From: Prevotellaceae bacterium
GTDB lineage: Bacteria; Bacteroidota; Bacteroidia; Bacteroidales; UBA932
Length of the DNA stretch: 5,461 nucleotides
Assembly: GCA_031259225.1 (NCBI GenBank)
Contig: JAIRLT010000203.1
Coordinates: 1-5,461 of the forward strand
Direction: 5' to 3'
The position numbers were made by a program, and so were the translations under genes. Below, one piece after another: positions 1-4,584 of this stretch; within the stretch, counting starts at the first letter, position 1; each line of letters opens with the position of its first letter. The notes beneath the pieces were generated by a model that saw only the letters and a list, made by a program, of their open reading frames with translations, had not been told where the DNA came from and made no database searches.

Positions 1-14
1 TAATAAAAATAAAT

Positions 15-45
15 TTTGTCATATCTAAAAAAAATTGTATTTTCG
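15..45 (+). promoter_or_regulatory. Candidate Bacteroidota-type promoter of the infC operon
   Basis: TTTG at 15-18 is followed after 19 nt by TATTTTCG at 38-45, which matches the Bacteroidota -7 consensus TAnnTTTG at all but one position. The spacing is as expected for the primary sigma factor of this phylum. Transcription would begin near 50-53, leaving a leader of only about 30 nt before the infC start, too short for a long L20-binding leader of the Bacillus type. Upstream thrS often precedes infC in bacteria, but no coding sequence is visible in 1-60, so readthrough from outside the window cannot be excluded. Confidence 0.5.
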
Positions 46-66
46 CGCTCTGTAAATAATAAACAT

Positions 67-83
67 AGGAGGAAAAAACTATA
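67..83 (+). promoter_or_regulatory. Perfect Shine-Dalgarno and ATA start of infC
   Basis: AGGAGG lies at 67-72 and an ATA codon at 81-83, with an 8-nt spacer. The SD overlaps the in-frame TAG at 66-68 that closes the reading frame upstream, so the start must lie after it. Within the frame the first ATG, GTG or TTG is TTG at 273, already inside the conserved N-terminal domain. E. coli infC starts with AUU, which lets IF-3 repress its own synthesis because IF-3 rejects non-canonical starts. ATA here fits the same logic. No other gene in the window has an SD. Confidence 0.82.
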
Positions 84-689
84 GCAACACCGTACAGACC
101 GCGTCCGGCTTATACGCCGGGAACGTCGCCGGCAAGAAGACCGAGACCGGACAACAGAAGGAAGGAGCAAGTACCGGAGCTTCGCATAAACCAAGAAATT
201 CGCGTTCGTGAAGTCCGGTTAGTAGGCGATAATGTTCCTAATCACCAGGGCGTATTTCCTATTCTTGAGGCTTTGCGCATGGCGCAGGGCATGGAACTGG
301 ATTTAGTGGAAATATCGCCGAATGCCGATCCACCGGTATGTAAAATTATTGACTACCAAAAATACCTTTATTTGCAACGCAAGAAAGCAAAAGAGATGAA
401 GGCGAATGCGGCAAAAATAGTGATTAAGGAAGTGCGGTTTGGTCCAAATACCGATGAACATGATTACCTGTTTAAGCTGAAACATGCGCAAAGTTTTTTG
501 CAGGAAGGCGCAAAAGTCAAATCCTATGTGTTTTTCAAGGGGCGTACGATTATGCGTCCCGAACAGGGCGAAAAATTATTATTACGGTTTGCCGTGGATT
601 TGGAAGAATACGGGAAAGCCGAACAGTTGCCGAAACTGGAAGGAAAACGAATGATTATGATGCTTGCGCCGCTGGCGAAAAAAAAGTAG
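81..689 (+). CDS. infC: Translation initiation factor IF-3 (non-canonical ATA start)
   Basis: IF-3 binds the 30S subunit, prevents premature joining of 50S and checks start-codon pairing. From the ATA start the product is 202 residues, slightly longer than the usual 170-190. Residues 1-34 are a basic Arg/Pro-rich tail. The N-terminal domain begins at about 35 with RINQEIRVREVRLVGDN and continues through EISPNADPPVCKIIDYQKYLY (77-97). The charged linker around 98-114 leads into the C-terminal domain with IKEVRFGP (115-122), KVKSYVFFKGR (145-155) and LEGKRMIMMLAP (186-197). It is first in the infC-rpmI-rplT operon; rpmI follows after 62 nt. The ATA start and strong SD suggest negative autoregulation by IF-3. 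Identity is certain from the conserved motifs; the exact start is inferred from SD spacing and the absence of alternatives. Confidence 0.95.
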   Translation: MATPYRPRPAYTPGTSPARRPRPDNRRKEQVPELRINQEIRVREVRLVGDNVPNHQGVFPILEALRMAQGMELDLVEISPNADPPVCKIIDYQKYLYLQRKKAKEMKANAAKIVIKEVRFGPNTDEHDYLFKLKHAQSFLQEGAKVKSYVFFKGRTIMRPEQGEKLLLRFAVDLEEYGKAEQLPKLEGKRMIMMLAPLAKKK

Positions 690-751
690 GCAGTTGCAGC
701 AGGCAGTGAAGACATAGAACATAAATTAAAACCAATAAAAATTAAAAAGAG

Positions 752-946
752 ATGCCAAAAATTAAAACGAATTCCGGTGCAAAGAAGCGTTTCACGCTCA
801 CCGGCTCGGGAAAAGTAAAGCGTAAACACGCTTACAAAAGCCACATCTTGACGAAAAAAACGACCAAGCAAAAACGTAATTTAACGCATACGGCGTTAGT
901 GGCTCCTGCCGACGAAAAACGTATTAAAGAATTACTCGTCGTCTAA
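752..946 (+). CDS. rpmI: 50S ribosomal protein L35 (bL35)
   Basis: This small, very basic protein of 64 residues has the usual L35 length. It begins MPKIKTNSGAKKRF and contains the characteristic KRKHAYKSHILTKKTTKQKRNL stretch (23-44), then ends in a short helical tail. L35 is part of the large ribosomal subunit. The ATG at 752 follows an A-rich leader (AAAAATTAAAAAGAG) without a clear SD, as is normal in Bacteroidota. It sits between infC (62 nt before) and rplT (78 nt after), the order found in most bacteria. In E. coli, L20 represses rpmI and rplT by binding the mRNA; whether that happens here is unknown. Confidence 0.97.
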   Translation: MPKIKTNSGAKKRFTLTGSGKVKRKHAYKSHILTKKTTKQKRNLTHTALVAPADEKRIKELLVV

Positions 947-965
947 CAATTTATTTTATTAACCT

Positions 966-1008
966 GAATGCCCAGCTAAAAGAGTCCTTCACCGGAACGC
1001 TGGCATTC
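966..1008 (+). promoter_or_regulatory. Hairpin in the rpmI-rplT spacer, possible L20 control element
   Basis: GAATGCCCAGC (966-976) pairs with GCTGGCATTC (999-1008), giving 10 base pairs with a single bulged C. A weak inner TCC/GGA stem (985-987 with 994-996) can form in the 22-nt loop. No U-tract follows, so it is not an intrinsic terminator. It ends 16 nt before the rplT ATG. Its position suits an autoregulatory L20 site or an RNA-processing site, but I cannot show that it resembles the 23S rRNA target of L20. The pairing is seen; the function is inferred. Confidence 0.5.
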
Positions 1009-1024
1009 GCAAAACAAACAAATT

Positions 1025-1369
1025 ATGCCTCGTTCAACGAATGCGGTGGCGTCAAGAGCCCGCCGCAAAAAAATCCTCAAACTCACCAAAGGTAACTTTT
1101 TGGCGCGCGCCAATGTGTGGACTGTCGCTAAAAACACTTACGAAAAAGGATTAACCTATGCGTATCGCGACCGCAAAACGAAAAAGCGGGTCTTCCGTTC
1201 ATTGTGGATTCAACGTATCAACGCCGCTTGCCGCCAGCACGGTTTGACTTACTCGGAATTTATGGGTAAGGCGGCTGCCGGCAATATCGCCTTAAACCGA
1301 AAGGCGCTTGCCGACTTGGCGATGAACCGTCCGCAAGCCTTTGAAGCAATCGTGAAATCGCTGAAATAA
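1025..1369 (+). CDS. rplT: 50S ribosomal protein L20 (bL20)
   Basis: The product has 114 residues, the normal L20 length. It begins MPRSTNAVASRARRKKILKLTKGNF, the basic N-terminal extension that threads into 23S rRNA. Next come the conserved YAYRDRKTKKRVFRSLWIQRINAACRQHGLTYSEFM block (46-80) and LNRKALADLAMNRPQAFEAIV (90-110). L20 is an early assembly protein of the large subunit and in several bacteria also the repressor of its own operon. The ATG is preceded by an A-rich, SD-free leader. It is the last gene of the operon and is followed directly by a repeat array; the next gene runs in the opposite direction. Confidence 0.97.
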   Translation: MPRSTNAVASRARRKKILKLTKGNFLARANVWTVAKNTYEKGLTYAYRDRKTKKRVFRSLWIQRINAACRQHGLTYSEFMGKAAAGNIALNRKALADLAMNRPQAFEAIVKSLK

Positions 1370-1457
1370 CCGCTTCCGTGCGAAAATTTATTTCCTCCCG
1401 TGTGAAAATTTATTTCCGCACGGGAGGAAACTTATTTCCGTACGTGCGGAAATTTAT
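1370..1457. repeat. Four-copy tandem array, 22-bp period, with changing cores
   Basis: Four consecutive 22-bp units lie at 1370-1391, 1392-1413, 1414-1435 and 1436-1457, starting at the base after the rplT stop codon. Each ends in a constant part close to GAAAATTTAT, and units 2-4 begin with TTCC. The middle of the unit varies: TCCCGTGTG in unit 2, GCACGGGAG in unit 3 and GTACGTGCG in unit 4. The cores of units 2 and 3 are near reverse complements of each other while their flanks keep the same direction. Unit 1 is the most divergent at its start. No spacers separate the units. Confidence 0.8.
1391..1430. terminator. Strong hairpin between convergent genes, terminator-like
   Basis: TTTCCTCCCGTGTG (1391-1404) pairs with CGCACGGGAGGAAA (1417-1430): 14 pairs including one G-U, with a 12-nt AT-rich loop. 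It arises from units 2 and 3 of the 22-bp array. It lies between rplT and the convergent ligase gene, where a bidirectional terminator is expected. The 3' flanks on both strands are only moderately T-rich (CTTATTTCC on +, TAAATTTTCGC on -), so termination is plausible but not typical. A second small stem, TTTCCG/CGGAAA, lies at 1435-1452. Confidence 0.45.
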
Positions 1458-1510
1458 CGCCTTCGCTGCTGTTGAACCTGCGGCTGCGGAAAAAAGTTAA
1501 AAACCAAGCG

Positions 1511-1552
1511 CCCCTTCACCCTTCAACCCTTAACCTTTTACCCTTATCCCTT
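1511..1552. repeat. Degenerate heptanucleotide tract (AACCCTT type), six units
   Basis: Six 7-bp units read as variants of AACCCTT on the + strand, or AAGGGTN on the - strand. Examples are ACCCTTC, AACCCTT and TACCCTT. The tract runs into the end of the ligase gene: its last two units contain the stop codon (1544-1546) and the last two codons. The - strand copy continues into GGGGCGC. A related tract lies at 3419-3453. 1458-1510 between this tract and the 22-bp array has no recognisable feature. Confidence 0.75.
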
Positions 1553-3172
1553 CACTAAATTGTCCAGCCCGAGTTCTTTGGCGGATATTTCGCGCATATC
1601 CACTTTGCGGATTTTGCCGGAAACGGTCATTGGGAAATCATCTACAAATTTCCAATAACGGGGCGTTTTGTAGGTGGCGATTTGGTCTTTGCAGAAACGG
1701 CGCAACTGCTCTTCGGTTAATTCGTAGCCGTCGCGGATTTTTACCCATGCCATCACTTCTTCGCCGTATTTTGCGCTCGGCACGCCGATAACATACACGT
1801 CCGCCACTGCCTCGTGCGAAATGAGGAATTCCTCAATCTCGCGCGGCGAAATGTTCTCGCCCCCGCGAATGATAATATCCTTGATACGCCCGGTAATTTT
1901 GACATATCCCTCGTCATCCATAATCGCCACATCGCCGGAGTGCAACCAGCGTTGCTTGTCGATAATGGCGGTGGTGTCCTCAGGGTTGTCCCAGTAGCCA
2001 ATCATGACGGAATAGCCGCGCGTGCAAAATTCGCCCGGCATGCCGCGGGGAACAATATCGCCTTTCTCATCCACAATCTTTATTTCCACATGCGGATGCA
2101 CCGTGCCAACCGTACTCACCCGTTTTTCGATTTCGTCGTTGGCAAAACTTTGCGTCGATACGGGCGACGTTTCCGTCATCCCGTAGCAGACGGTTATTTC
2201 TTTCATGTTCATTTTCGACTGCACCTGCCGCATGGTGTCTATCGGGCAGGGCGAACCTGCCATGATACCGGTGCGCAAACTGGAAAAATCATATTTGCTA
2301 AAACTGGGATGCTCAAGCTGGGCAATATACATCGTAGGAACGCCCAGCAACGAAGTGCATTTTTCGTTCATCACCGCCTGCATCACCGTTTCGGCGTCGA
2401 ACGATTCGCCGACAATCACCATACACGCGCCATGCGACGTACATGCCATATTGCCCAACACCATCCCGAAGCAATGGTAAAAAGGAACGGGGATACAGAC
2501 GCGGTCTTTTTCGGTATAGAACATTCGTTCGCCAATAAAAAAGCCGTTGTTCAGGATATTGTGGTGCGATAGCGTGGCGCCTTTCGGGTAGCCGGTTGTG
2601 CCGGAGGTGTACTGGATATTCACCGGGTCGTCGAATTGAAGCGTGTTTTCGCGTTCCGCCAGTTCTGCGTCGCTGGTTTTTACCGCCGCCTTTATCAATT
2701 TTTCCCAATCCTGCTCTATGATAATCGTACGTTCCGGATAGTCGCAATGCGGTCGCACGCGGTTTAATAAATCAATATAATCCGTCTGGCGGAAGTGCGA
2801 AGCGGCAATCAGCAAGTCTATTTTGGATTGTTCCAGCGCATACTGCAAGCCGGTGGTTTTGTAACCCGGATTTATGTTTACCATAATCGCCCCGATGCGG
2901 GCGGTGGCATACTGTACCAGTACCCACTCAAACCGGTTGGCAGCCCAAATGCCCACGCGGTTACCGCGCTTGATGCCAAATGCCATAAGCCCTTTGGCGA
3001 GTTCGGTAGTTTGCGCCCAAAATTCATTATAGGTCGCGCGGTAATTTTGTTCTATGACTACCAATGCTTCGCGGTCGCCATATTTTTCAACGATTTGCCG
3101 CAGGTTTTCCCCTATGGTTTCCCCTTTCAGGGGGACATCACTGATGCCGTGTTCGTAAGATAATTTTTGCAT
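1544..3172 (-). CDS. Acyl-CoA ligase (AMP-binding, ANL superfamily; fatty-acyl-CoA synthetase-like)
   Basis: This enzyme activates a carboxylic acid, most likely a medium- or long-chain fatty acid, with ATP to an acyl-adenylate and transfers it to CoA. The 542-residue length is typical. All core motifs are present: phosphate-binding loop YTSGTTGYPKG (188-198), YGMTETSP (330-337), WLHSGD (409-414), hinge region GRIKDIIIRGGENI (428-441), and PMTVSGKIRK with the likely catalytic Lys520. No signal peptide or membrane segment is seen, so it should be cytoplasmic or peripheral. The overall pattern resembles the ACSF2-type acyl-CoA synthetases; substrate cannot be read from sequence. I chose ATG at 3170-3172. 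The frame extends to a TTG at 3197-3199, but that codon falls inside the promoter candidate. No SD. It is monocistronic as far as seen, convergent with rplT, and its last codons lie within a heptamer repeat. Confidence 0.9.
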   Translation of the reverse strand: MQKLSYEHGISDVPLKGETIGENLRQIVEKYGDREALVVIEQNYRATYNEFWAQTTELAKGLMAFGIKRGNRVGIWAANRFEWVLVQYATARIGAIMVNINPGYKTTGLQYALEQSKIDLLIAASHFRQTDYIDLLNRVRPHCDYPERTIIIEQDWEKLIKAAVKTSDAELAERENTLQFDDPVNIQYTSGTTGYPKGATLSHHNILNNGFFIGERMFYTEKDRVCIPVPFYHCFGMVLGNMACTSHGACMVIVGESFDAETVMQAVMNEKCTSLLGVPTMYIAQLEHPSFSKYDFSSLRTGIMAGSPCPIDTMRQVQSKMNMKEITVCYGMTETSPVSTQSFANDEIEKRVSTVGTVHPHVEIKIVDEKGDIVPRGMPGEFCTRGYSVMIGYWDNPEDTTAIIDKQRWLHSGDVAIMDDEGYVKITGRIKDIIIRGGENISPREIEEFLISHEAVADVYVIGVPSAKYGEEVMAWVKIRDGYELTEEQLRRFCKDQIATYKTPRYWKFVDDFPMTVSGKIRKVDMREISAKELGLDNLVKG

Positions 3173-3196
3173 AACGTTTAATTTTATTTTTGGGTG

Positions 3197-3228
3197 CAAA
3201 GGAACAACCTATGAAAAAAACTTCCAAA
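3197..3228 (-). promoter_or_regulatory. Candidate promoter of the acyl-CoA ligase gene
   Basis: On the - strand TTTG (3228-3225) is followed after 20 nt by TTCCTTTG (3204-3197), one mismatch from TAnnTTTG. Spacing is that of Bacteroidota primary promoters. Transcription would start near 3190, about 20 nt before the ATG at 3172. In 3229-3332, upstream of it, I see only a weak CCCCG/CGGGG dyad (3312-3329) and no gene. Confidence 0.45.
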
Positions 3229-3332
3229 AAAAAGTGGGAAACCAGCGGCAACAGGGATAAAAACACCGTTACAGGGGCAAAAAACAGCATGAAGGGGCGA
3301 AATTATCATACCCCCGCGCAGACTCGGGGAAT

Positions 3333-3364
3333 AATTTAAAGATTTAACAATTTAAAGATTTCAA
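3333..3364. repeat. AT-rich octamer repeat, four units
   Basis: Four 8-bp units, AATTTAAA, GATTTAAC, AATTTAAA and GATTTCAA, sit end to end, making a 13-bp direct repeat AATTTAAAGATTT at 3333 and 3349. On the - strand it lies just after the T-tract of the terminator at 3363-3394. Confidence 0.65.
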
Positions 3365-3394
3365 AAAAAACCGCCGGTGCATTTCTGCACCGGC
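3363..3394 (-). terminator. Intrinsic terminator, - strand, likely for the HU-like gene
   Basis: GCCGGTGCA and TGCACCGGC (3373-3381 and 3386-3394 on +) form a perfect 9-bp GC-rich stem with a 4-nt loop. On the - strand it is followed by GG and eight T residues (3370-3363). The only - strand gene upstream is the HU-like gene, whose stop is about 235 bp before, giving it a long 3' untranslated region. The + strand side lacks a good T-run. The terminator separates HU transcription from the ligase gene downstream. Confidence 0.85.
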
Positions 3395-3418
3395 AGTTCT
3401 TTGTTGCATCCAGCTTTT

Positions 3419-3453
3419 GGGTGAAGGGTACAAGGTAAAGGGTGAAAGGGGCT
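3419..3453. repeat. Heptanucleotide tract (GGGTGAA type) with GC-rich cap
   Basis: Five 7-bp units on the + strand: GGGTGAA, GGGTACA, AGGTAAA, GGGTGAA and AGGGGCT. This is the same family as the tract at 1511-1552 read on the - strand. It runs into GGCTGGCGCGTCAGC (3450-3464), a variant of the GGCGCGCC caps at 4162-4180 and 4403-4421. 3465-3502 holds nothing I recognise. Confidence 0.7.
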
Positions 3454-3502
3454 GGCGCGTCAGCACTGCCTACTATCTTACGTAATGCCCGTTCGGTGAA
3501 AC

Positions 3503-3590
3503 TTGAGGATACGCATCTATTTAATGGAGGAAGCGGATCCAATCAACAGATGATACGCATCCATTCAACGGAGGATGCTCATCCATCCGG
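3503..3590. repeat. Four-copy tandem array, 22-bp period, each unit with a GGAT-N4-ATCC dyad
   Basis: Units lie at 3503-3524, 3525-3546, 3547-3568 and 3569-3590. On the - strand each carries a dyad of the form GGAT-N4-ATCC. It is complete in the unit at 3569 (GGATGAGCATCC) and has one mismatch in the others: GGATGCGTATCA, GGATCCGCTTCC and AGATGCGTATCC. The dyad is flanked by TTGAAT-like and TCC-like sequence. The first, third and fourth units are the closest. 22 bp is roughly two DNA turns, so the dyads face a similar side of the helix. The array lies in the 3' region of the HU-like gene, upstream of its terminator. It could be a protein-binding array, an mRNA feature or merely a tandem duplication. 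Confidence 0.8.
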
Positions 3591-3594
3591 CAAT

Positions 3595-3606
3595 AGGTAC
3601 GTACCT
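3595..3606. other. Perfect 12-bp palindrome AGGTACGTACCT
   Basis: A perfect 12-bp palindrome directly after the 22-bp array and about 22 bp before the stop codon of the HU-like gene. Length alone makes it notable but function is unknown. Confidence 0.5.
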
Positions 3607-3628
3607 GCCGGCGGGCATGAATGGTGGC

Positions 3629-4036
3629 TTATTTCGTAGGCGTGCTGACCAGCGTTTCTGCCGCTATAAATGTGGCATGTTTCAGCGCATCGGTTAATTC
3701 TACGCCGGGCGAAAAGCGTATGTTCAAGTTTTTGATGTTACTTGCCGTAACTTCGGCTTTCGTGTCGGAGGCGGCGCTGTTGCACGTCAGGTAGAAAGAC
3801 CCCCAGTCGCCTAACTGGACACTGTGCCCGTCCAGCAGTAGCCGGATGAGGATTTGCTCGAAACGGTCGAGCGCCATTTCCACCTCCTTACGATCCATGG
3901 TGGTTTCATCGGCGACTAATTTCGCCACTTCTTTTTCACGCACTTGGCGGATGGTTTTTAACGTCGCATACCATTTCTTCGGCGCCGTTTTGTCTTGCGG
4001 ATTTATCCGCTCTACACGATTGTAAAAAATTGACAT
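3629..4036 (-). CDS. HU-related DNA-binding protein (HU-HIG type)
   Basis: The product has 135 residues, longer than classical HU at about 90, which is typical of the HU-HIG family that is expanded in Bacteroidota. It opens with MSIFYNRVERINPQDKTAPKKWYA, the signature start of this family. A helical region follows (about 30-70), then the HU-like core VQLGDWGSFYL (73-83) and the arm and end strand IRFSPGVELTDALK (106-119). Members are presumed to bind DNA as HU/IHF-like dimers; specific roles are mostly unknown. The ATG at 4034-4036 follows an A-rich SD-free leader. No good TAnnTTTG promoter is visible in the 100 bp before it. It is flanked on both sides by repeat-rich DNA and ends in a long 3' region. 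It is probably a single-gene transcript. Confidence 0.88.
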   Translation of the reverse strand: MSIFYNRVERINPQDKTAPKKWYATLKTIRQVREKEVAKLVADETTMDRKEVEMALDRFEQILIRLLLDGHSVQLGDWGSFYLTCNSAASDTKAEVTASNIKNLNIRFSPGVELTDALKHATFIAAETLVSTPTK

Positions 4037-4133
4037 AATCTTTAATTTTTAAATGTTTATTTGTTGGTTTATTGTAGGGGAAAGACCTGCTTGTCCCTGT
4101 TTATTTTTATTTGTTCTGTTTTCTTTACTTTAT

Positions 4134-4161
4134 ATTTCTGATTTCTAATTTCTATTTTCTG
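4134..4161. repeat. Heptanucleotide tract ATTTCTR, four units
   Basis: Four 7-bp units: ATTTCTG, ATTTCTA, ATTTCTA and TTTTCTG. The tract directly abuts the GC-rich inverted-repeat arm at 4162. 4037-4133 upstream of the HU-like gene is T-rich with no other feature. Confidence 0.7.
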
Positions 4162-4180
4162 ATTAGCCGGCGCGCCAGCC

Positions 4181-4215
4181 TAATTCCTAATTCTTAATTC
4201 CTAATTCTTAATTCT
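4181..4215. repeat. Heptanucleotide tract TAATTCY, five units
   Basis: Five 7-bp units alternate between TAATTCC and TAATTCT, immediately after the left GC-rich arm. Confidence 0.8.
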
Positions 4216-4222
4216 TATTAAT

Positions 4223-4363
4223 TCGCCGTAGGCGATACATATCAATAGAAAATGAATTATACACACCCCTTAGATTGTCCGTAGGACATTCACGGTATAT
4301 GTCCTAACGGACAAAATCGTTCCTTTTCATGGCAGGCTATTGACATGGAAGCCGTAAACGGCT
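4223..4363. repeat. Cluster of four mini-hairpins
   Basis: TCGCC-GTA-GGCGA (4223-4235), TGTCC-GTA-GGACA (4276-4288), TGTCC-TAAC-GGACA (4300-4313) and AGCCGT-AA-ACGGCT (4350-4363). All have 5-6 bp stems and 2-4 nt loops. CATATCAATAG near 4238 and CTATTGACATG near 4339 are also near reverse complements. No coding sequence is evident here. Confidence 0.65.
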
Positions 4364-4417
4364 ATTTCTTATCCCGAACGCAGGTTGCTAATGTGACTGA
4401 TTGGCTGGCGCGCCGGC

Positions 4418-4445
4418 TAATTCATAATTCATAACTCATAATTCA
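4418..4445. repeat. Heptanucleotide tract TAATTCA, four units
   Basis: Four 7-bp units, TAATTCA with one TAACTCA, begin within the end of the right GC-rich arm. As with the left arm, the tract lies to the right of the cap on the + strand. Confidence 0.75.
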
Positions 4446-4456
4446 TAACGCTTCTT

Positions 4457-4561
4457 GCGGAAGACAACGCGACTCTCGTGGAAGACAACGCGACTCTCGT
4501 GGAAGACAACGCGACTCTCGCGGAAGACAACGCGACTCTCGCGGAAGACAACGCGACCTTC
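4457..4561. repeat. Five-copy tandem array, 21-bp period
   Basis: Five abutting 21-bp units start at 4457, 4478, 4499, 4520 and 4541. Each reads G(C/T)GGAAGACAAC followed by GCGACTCTC. The second base is C in units 1, 4 and 5 and T in units 2 and 3; the last unit ends in ACCTTC. There are no spacers, so it is not a CRISPR array. The period keeps both strands open in some frames, which creates repetitive open frames, but no start signal, neighbour or domain supports coding. Confidence 0.9.
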
Positions 4562-4584
4562 GGACTACGCCGCTCGCAATGACC

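Larger units (their letters stand above)
4162..4421. repeat. Pair of 19-bp inverted GC-rich arms bounding a 260-bp segment
   Basis: ATTAGCCGGCGCGCCAGCC (4162-4180) is the perfect reverse complement of 4403-4421. Each arm is itself a near-palindrome around GGCGCGCC, so the two could equally be viewed as direct copies. The inner 222 bp contain a heptamer tract and small hairpins but no gene. No target-site duplication is seen outside the arms and no transposase is nearby. A third, diverged copy is at 3450-3464. Confidence 0.8.

Noticed and set aside
273..689. IF-3 starting at TTG 273
   Set aside because: This would remove half of the conserved N-terminal domain; conserved IF-3 sequence continues upstream in frame to the SD-linked ATA at 81.
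1511..1552. Telomere-like repeat
   Set aside because: The AAGGGTT units resemble plant-type telomeric heptamers, but they are degenerate, short and internal in a bacterial chromosome between two genes.
1814..2572. 252-codon open frame on the + strand
   Set aside because: It is fully antisense to the ligase, His/Arg-rich, with no recognisable domain; it is a shadow of the real gene.
1544..3199. Ligase starting at TTG 3197-3199
   Set aside because: The TTG lies within the promoter candidate and the nine extra residues are low-complexity; ATG at 3170-3172 has the usual A-rich leader.
3442..3639. 65-codon + strand open frame
   Set aside because: It spans a heptamer tract and the 22-bp array, whose period is not a multiple of three, and has no family resemblance.
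4162..4421. MITE or insertion-sequence remnant
   Set aside because: Arms are inverted but near-palindromic themselves, there is no target-site duplication and no transposase remnant, so a mobile-element call is not supported.
4457..4561. CRISPR array
   Set aside because: Units abut without spacers, are only 21 bp, and no cas gene is present; the same holds for the 22-bp arrays.
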